A stretch of 35,161 bases of DNA. Source: a bacterium (lineage in GTDB: Bacteria > Sumerlaeota > Sumerlaeia > MVZB01). Both the position numbers and the translations under genes were made by a program. Numbering within the stretch: the stretch's first letter is position 1; every line of letters starts with the position of its first letter. Under the pieces are notes generated by a model that was not told where the DNA came from, searched no databases, and saw only the letters and a program-made list of their open reading frames with translations. Location: the NCBI GenBank assembly GCA_021372575.1, contig JAJFUE010000059.1:80359-115519 (forward strand), in the 5' to 3' direction. Positions 32,001-35,161 of the stretch are shown here, piece by piece.

Positions 32001-33128
32001 ATGAAGGTCATATTTGAACGGCAGTCACTCGCCAGCGGGATTTCGCTGATCCAGAACATCGTTAACTCGGCCTCAACGATGCCGATCCTGGCCAACATCC
32101 TGATCGAGGCGGGCGCGGAATCGACGACCATTTACGGAACCGATCTCGAGTCCTTCGGCCGGGTCGAGATGAAGGCGCAGGTCGAGGAGGGCGGCCGCGT
32201 GACGGTCAACGCCCGCCTGCTCGCCGACATCGTCAAGCTGATGCCCGAGGGCGAGGTGGTCATGGACGCGACCGGCAACAAGCTCACGATCAGCGGAGGG
32301 CGCAACACCTACGCGATGGGGACGATGCCGTCGGACGACTTCCCGGAATGGCCACGCATCGAGGCCGAGACGACGCTCGTGCTGCGCCAGGCCGACCTGC
32401 GCCGCATCCTGCACAACACGATGTTCGCGATCCCAGTGCGCGACCCGCGCAAGGTGCTGATGGGCGTGCTGTTCGAGCTCAACGGCGGGCGGCTGACGTG
32501 CGTGGCCACCGACGGTCGCAAGCTCGGCAAGATCACGATCGAGCCGACCGAAATCCGCGGCCGCGACTCGATCTCCGTCATCCTGCCCAAGCGCATCCTC
32601 GAGGAACTGGACAAGGCGATCGGCGAGGAAGGCGAAATCGAGCTCGGCATCAGCGACCGTCAGGTCAGCTTCACGCTGGACAACCTGAGCTACGTGTCGG
32701 CGCGGCTCGAGGGCACGTATCCGAAATACGATGCCGTCATCCCGCAGTCGTTCAAGCGCACGATCCGCATCCAGAAAACGACGCTGGCCGACGCGATCAA
32801 CCGCGCGGCGATCGTCGCCGAGCGCCGCCATCACTCGATCCTCCTCAAGTTCTCGACGGGGCAGATCGAGATCCAGGCGCAGTCGTCCGAGGACGGCACC
32901 TACGAGGGCGCGATCGAGACGGATTACCAAGGAGAGTCGTTCAAGCTGGCGTTCAACCACCAGTACCTGCAGGAAATCTTCAAGGTCACGCCCGATCCGC
33001 AGGTCGATCTCAAGATCAAGGACGTCAACGCGCCGATCGTCTTCGAATGCGAAAGCGATCCGCAGTCGCTGTTCCTGGTCATGCCGGTCCGCATCAGCGA
33101 GATCGAGGAAGCCGAAGCGAACGTTTGA
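32001..33128 (+). CDS. dnaN: DNA polymerase III beta subunit (sliding clamp)
   Basis: 375 residues, the normal length of the three-domain clamp. Recognisable segments are MKVIFERQSLASGISLIQNIV and MPILANILIEA in domain I, PSDDFPEWP and RKVLMGVLFELNGGRLTCVATDGRKLG in domain II, and LEGTYPKYDAVIP, RAAIVAERRHHSILLKF, FNHQYLQEIF and the closing FLVMPVRI in domain III. The dimeric ring tethers polymerase to DNA and binds partner proteins through the pocket formed near the C-terminus. GGGAG lies 8 nt before ATG 32001. It is not beside dnaA or recF here, so this is either a relocated single copy or one of two clamps. It has its own promoter, enclosed by inverted word repeats. Confidence 0.97.
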   Translation: MKVIFERQSLASGISLIQNIVNSASTMPILANILIEAGAESTTIYGTDLESFGRVEMKAQVEEGGRVTVNARLLADIVKLMPEGEVVMDATGNKLTISGGRNTYAMGTMPSDDFPEWPRIEAETTLVLRQADLRRILHNTMFAIPVRDPRKVLMGVLFELNGGRLTCVATDGRKLGKITIEPTEIRGRDSISVILPKRILEELDKAIGEEGEIELGISDRQVSFTLDNLSYVSARLEGTYPKYDAVIPQSFKRTIRIQKTTLADAINRAAIVAERRHHSILLKFSTGQIEIQAQSSEDGTYEGAIETDYQGESFKLAFNHQYLQEIFKVTPDPQVDLKIKDVNAPIVFECESDPQSLFLVMPVRISEIEEAEANV

Positions 33129-33190
33129 TCGTGAATCGTGGATCGTGAATGGTGGATGGTGAGGGGATCGATTACGATTGCGAGCACGAA
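33127..33190. repeat. GATCGTGAATCGTGG and CGATTACGAGCACGA word repeats after dnaN
   Basis: GATCGTGAATCG / GATCGTGAATGG / GGATGGTGA words run from 33127 to 33163 and begin at the dnaN stop. CGATTACGATTGCGAGCACGA follows at 33169-33189, another copy of the family found at 28567, 29479, 31790 and 31944. No gene lies in 33129-33273. Confidence 0.65.
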
Positions 33191-33273
33191 CACAGGCACG
33201 GGGTCTTCATACGTATTTTCGTAGAGCACGAAATAAGCAGACGAACGAACGCGGAAACCGACAAAGAAATAAT

Positions 33274-33915
33274 ATGGGAAAACAACCGGAAACAAATCCT
33301 GTCACGAACGAAGGGATTAAAAAGGAATACCTCGGGCTTGATCTGCTGACGTGGATCATCCTGGGTTTCTTTGTGCTGCTGACGCTGGTGCTGGCGGTCA
33401 GGAGCTACCCGCCGTATCGGATGCTCAGCCGGCGCATCGCCGCGACCAACGCCATCAAGGAGCAGCGATACGCCGACGCGATCCCGTATCTGCTGGACCT
33501 GTCGAACAATCCCCGGGCCGACCAGAAAGCCGCTTGGATCGACCTGGCGAACGCCTATCTGAACCTGAAGCAGCCGGACATTGCCCTGAAGTACTTGGAT
33601 CAATTCCAGAAGGCGAACACGGGCCGCAACATCGACGATATGCTCGGATGGGCGTATTTCGAGAAGAAGGACCACAAGAAGGCCGGCGAATATTTCACCA
33701 GGATTCTTCGTGAAAAGCCCGATGACCCGCAGGCCAACTTTTACTTGGGGGTCATGCTTCTCGATGGCGGAAAGCTGGCGGAGGCGGGGCAGAGATTCCA
33801 GCGCGCGGCCGGCGATCCGAAGTGGGACAACATGGCGGTTCCGTACCGGCAGGAAATCGCGAAGCGGCTGCAGACCAAAGACACTGCCACGACGGCCACG
33901 GCAGTGGCGAAGTGA
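33274..33915 (+). CDS. Membrane-anchored TPR protein
   Basis: 213 residues from ATG 33274; the ribosome site is weak (AAAGAAAT). One membrane segment at about 23-43 (LLTWIILGFFVLLTLVLAV) is followed by tetratricopeptide repeats from about 58 to 190: RYADAIPYLLDLSNN, AAWIDLANAYLNLKQPDIALKYLDQF, IDDMLGWAYFEKKDHKKAGEYFTRIL and PQANFYLGVMLLDGGKLAEAGQRFQRA. The repeat domain should face the periplasm by topology, though this depends on the orientation of the short N-terminus. TPR domains bind other proteins; no partner is indicated. Its stop is 15 bp before the most likely galT start (4 bp overlap if GTG 33912 is used), so the two are probably co-transcribed. Confidence 0.85.
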   Translation: MGKQPETNPVTNEGIKKEYLGLDLLTWIILGFFVLLTLVLAVRSYPPYRMLSRRIAATNAIKEQRYADAIPYLLDLSNNPRADQKAAWIDLANAYLNLKQPDIALKYLDQFQKANTGRNIDDMLGWAYFEKKDHKKAGEYFTRILREKPDDPQANFYLGVMLLDGGKLAEAGQRFQRAAGDPKWDNMAVPYRQEIAKRLQTKDTATTATAVAK

Positions 33916-33929
33916 GTCCAGGAATGTCC

Positions 33930-34970
33930 ATGCTGCGAAAAGATCCGGTGAGTGGCGGGTGGGTCATCATGGCGCGGGAAGTGATCCCGCGGCCGCCGGC
34001 GCTTGTGCCGATCAACGAGACCGAAACGACCAGTGAAGCAAGCTGCCCGTTCTGCGAGGGCAACGAGCGCATGACGCCTCCGGAGATCTGGGCCGACCGC
34101 CAAAGCGGGATGGCGAAGAACTCGCGGGGATGGTCGGTACGCGTGATCCCAAACAAGTTCGCGCTGCTGCGCATCGAGGGCGAGGTCACGCGCTCGGGCG
34201 AAGGCATCTACGACATGGTCAACGGCGTCGGCGCGCACGAAGTTGTCATTGAAAGCGCGCGCCACAACGCCCGCATGGCGCACTACAGCCAGAGGCGCAT
34301 GGAGACGGTCGTGCGCACGTGGCGCGACCGCATGAGCGACCTGTATCGCGACCATCGCTTCCGCTACGTGCAGGTGTTCCGCAACTACGGCCAGATGGCC
34401 GGCTCGCGCATCTTCCACGCGCACTCGCAGATCATGGCGCTGCCGATCACGCCGCGCTGGATCGCCGACGAAATGCGCAGCACGCATGAATACTACGACT
34501 ACAAGGAACGCTGCCTGTTCTGCGACATCATCCAGCAGGAGATCAAGAGCAACGTGCGGATCGTGTCGATGAACGAGGGGTTCATCGCAATCGAGCCGTT
34601 CGCGGCGCGGTTCCCGTTCGAGACGTGGATCCTGCCGCGGCGGCACAGCCACGATTTCCAGTTCCTGAGCGACGGCGAAATCCCGAGCCTCGCGGCGGTG
34701 ATGCGGCAAACGCTGTCGGGCATCGAGCAGTCGCTGCAAAACCCGCCGTTCAATCTGGTGATTCACAGCGCGCCGCAGGCCAAGCCGAGCGACACCGGCG
34801 GCCTCAGCGCGCGGCAATACCACTGGCACATGGAGATCATCCCGAGGCTGACCACGGTGGCCGGGTTCGAGTGGGGAACGGGATTCCACGTCAACCCGAC
34901 GCTGCCCGAAGAAGCGGCCGAGTTTTTAAGGCAGGTGATCGACGAGGGGCACGTGGAAGAGGAAGAGTGA
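33930..34970 (+). CDS. galT: Galactose-1-phosphate uridylyltransferase family protein (HIT superfamily)
   Basis: 346 residues. Start options are GTG 33912, ATG 33924 and ATG 33930; I use 33930 because AGGA is 6 nt upstream. The family pattern is clear: MLRKDPVSGGWVIMA, zinc-type CPFC at 39-42, His112 in ESARHN, and the active site HAHSQ at 163-167, where the first His aligns with the Leloir-enzyme ligand and the second with the uridylylated nucleophile. E. coli GalT has HPHGQ, so the Pro is Ala and Gly is Ser here. A second CLFC at 195-198 and HWHMEIIP near the C-terminus follow. The enzyme would exchange UMP between UDP-glucose and galactose-1-phosphate; an ADP-glucose-type or other nucleotidyl donor cannot be excluded. 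No other Leloir gene is adjacent. Confidence 0.88.
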   Translation: MLRKDPVSGGWVIMAREVIPRPPALVPINETETTSEASCPFCEGNERMTPPEIWADRQSGMAKNSRGWSVRVIPNKFALLRIEGEVTRSGEGIYDMVNGVGAHEVVIESARHNARMAHYSQRRMETVVRTWRDRMSDLYRDHRFRYVQVFRNYGQMAGSRIFHAHSQIMALPITPRWIADEMRSTHEYYDYKERCLFCDIIQQEIKSNVRIVSMNEGFIAIEPFAARFPFETWILPRRHSHDFQFLSDGEIPSLAAVMRQTLSGIEQSLQNPPFNLVIHSAPQAKPSDTGGLSARQYHWHMEIIPRLTTVAGFEWGTGFHVNPTLPEEAAEFLRQVIDEGHVEEEE

Positions 34971-34980
34971 ATTAATATTT

Positions 34981-35042
34981 AACGCCAAGACGCCAAGGAC
35001 GCCAAGAGAGATTGCTCTTGGCGTCCTTGGCGTCTTGGCGTT
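34981..35042. repeat. Perfect 28-bp inverted repeat of CGCCAAGG words between convergent genes
   Basis: Positions 34981-35008 pair exactly with 35015-35042 around the loop AGATTG. Each arm is made of three CGCCAAG words spaced 8-9 bp. It starts 10 bp after the galT stop and ends 35 bp before the stop of the minus-strand pseudopilin fragment. It could act as a bidirectional terminator, though no T-run follows. Similar word palindromes recur between genes in several bacterial phyla. Confidence 0.9.
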
Positions 35043-35077
35043 CGGAAGTTCGATAAAATTTAAAGGGGCTGTTCACG

Positions 35078-35161
35078 TTAGTTTAATTTTATCAGTCTGA
35101 ATCTGAATCCTTGTGACACCGTGCCATTGGTGGGGTCGTATAGGAACCGATGGGCCTGAGT
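35078..35161 (-). CDS. C-terminal fragment of a third pseudopilin-like protein (partial)
   Basis: The minus strand read from the window edge gives an open frame of 27 codons ending at a stop at 35078-35080. It encodes LYDPTNGTVSQGFRFRLIKLN at its end. The block YDPTNGTVSxG is the same as in the two pseudopilins at 4128-4826 and 5441-6145 (YDPTNGTVSWGDIYRFGG), so this is very likely the end of a further family member whose body lies beyond the window. The fragment is short, so confidence rests on that shared block alone. Confidence 0.65.
   Translation of the reverse strand, partial: TQAHRFLYDPTNGTVSQGFRFRLIKLN

Noticed and set aside
28567-33190. CRISPR array or spaced direct repeats
   Set aside because: The repeated words are short, degenerate, in both orientations and kilobases apart, with no regular spacers and no cas genes.

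Overview
The window reads as a moderately high-GC chromosomal segment of an uncultured, Gram-negative-type bacterium. The best guess is the Sumerlaeota/Hydrogenedentota/PVC-like neighbourhood. That guess rests on pseudopilins with the FLEAQTRSRVSRAQ-type helix, large secreted beta-helix families and a BlaR1-like protein carrying beta-sandwich repeats. No rRNA or other taxonomic marker was used, so the phylum is an inference. No tRNA, rRNA, CRISPR array, prophage or transposase was seen.

Layout. (1) 1-3523, minus strand: two tandem secreted right-handed beta-helix proteins, the first cut by the window edge. (2) 3524-6254, plus strand: two near-identical type II secretion/type IV pilus-like pseudopilin cassettes, each with its own promoter and a hairpin terminator. 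The C-terminus of a third relative lies on the minus strand at the right edge. (3) 6260-7696, minus strand: S-adenosylhomocysteine hydrolase behind a TTGACC-N17-TATCCT promoter that overlaps a perfect inverted repeat. (4) 7965-18700, plus strand: five tandem paralogues that resemble archaeal (Methanosarcina) disaggregatase-related proteins, with a beta-helix followed by a DNRLRE-type module. One copy has lost the module. (5) 18731-24842: a hypothetical membrane protein, malate dehydrogenase, a gamma-class carbonic anhydrase-like protein, a bacterial archaeo-eukaryotic-release-factor (baeRF) protein with a small upstream ORF, a YciE/YciF ferritin-like protein, and O-acetylhomoserine sulfhydrylase. 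(6) 24903-28366, minus strand: a BlaI-BlaR1 pair with two identical operator dyads. (7) 28778-34970, plus strand: rplY, pth, rpsF, ssb, rpsR, dnaN, a membrane-anchored TPR protein and a galT-like gene.

The observation that looks least described is a C-terminal pentapeptide. Five of the six complete secreted beta-helix proteins end in W-x-[L/M/V]-Y-x, with Trp at position -5 and Tyr at -2. They keep it even though the sequence before it differs between families, and the sixth, truncated paralogue lacks it. It looks like a C-terminal sorting or attachment signal. A second layer of unexplained structure is a set of intergenic word repeats (ATGAGAAATG, TAGGTCCTAT, TCGTGCTCGTAATCG and CGCCAAGG families). 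Most form hairpins and they sit at operon boundaries, some as terminators and one pair flanking the dnaN promoter.

How the parts relate: the pseudopilins suggest a secretion machinery, and the beta-helix proteins are its plausible surface cargo. The housekeeping cluster from rplY to dnaN supplies translation and replication functions. ahcY and the sulfhydrylase serve the methionine cycle but lie apart and are separately promoted.
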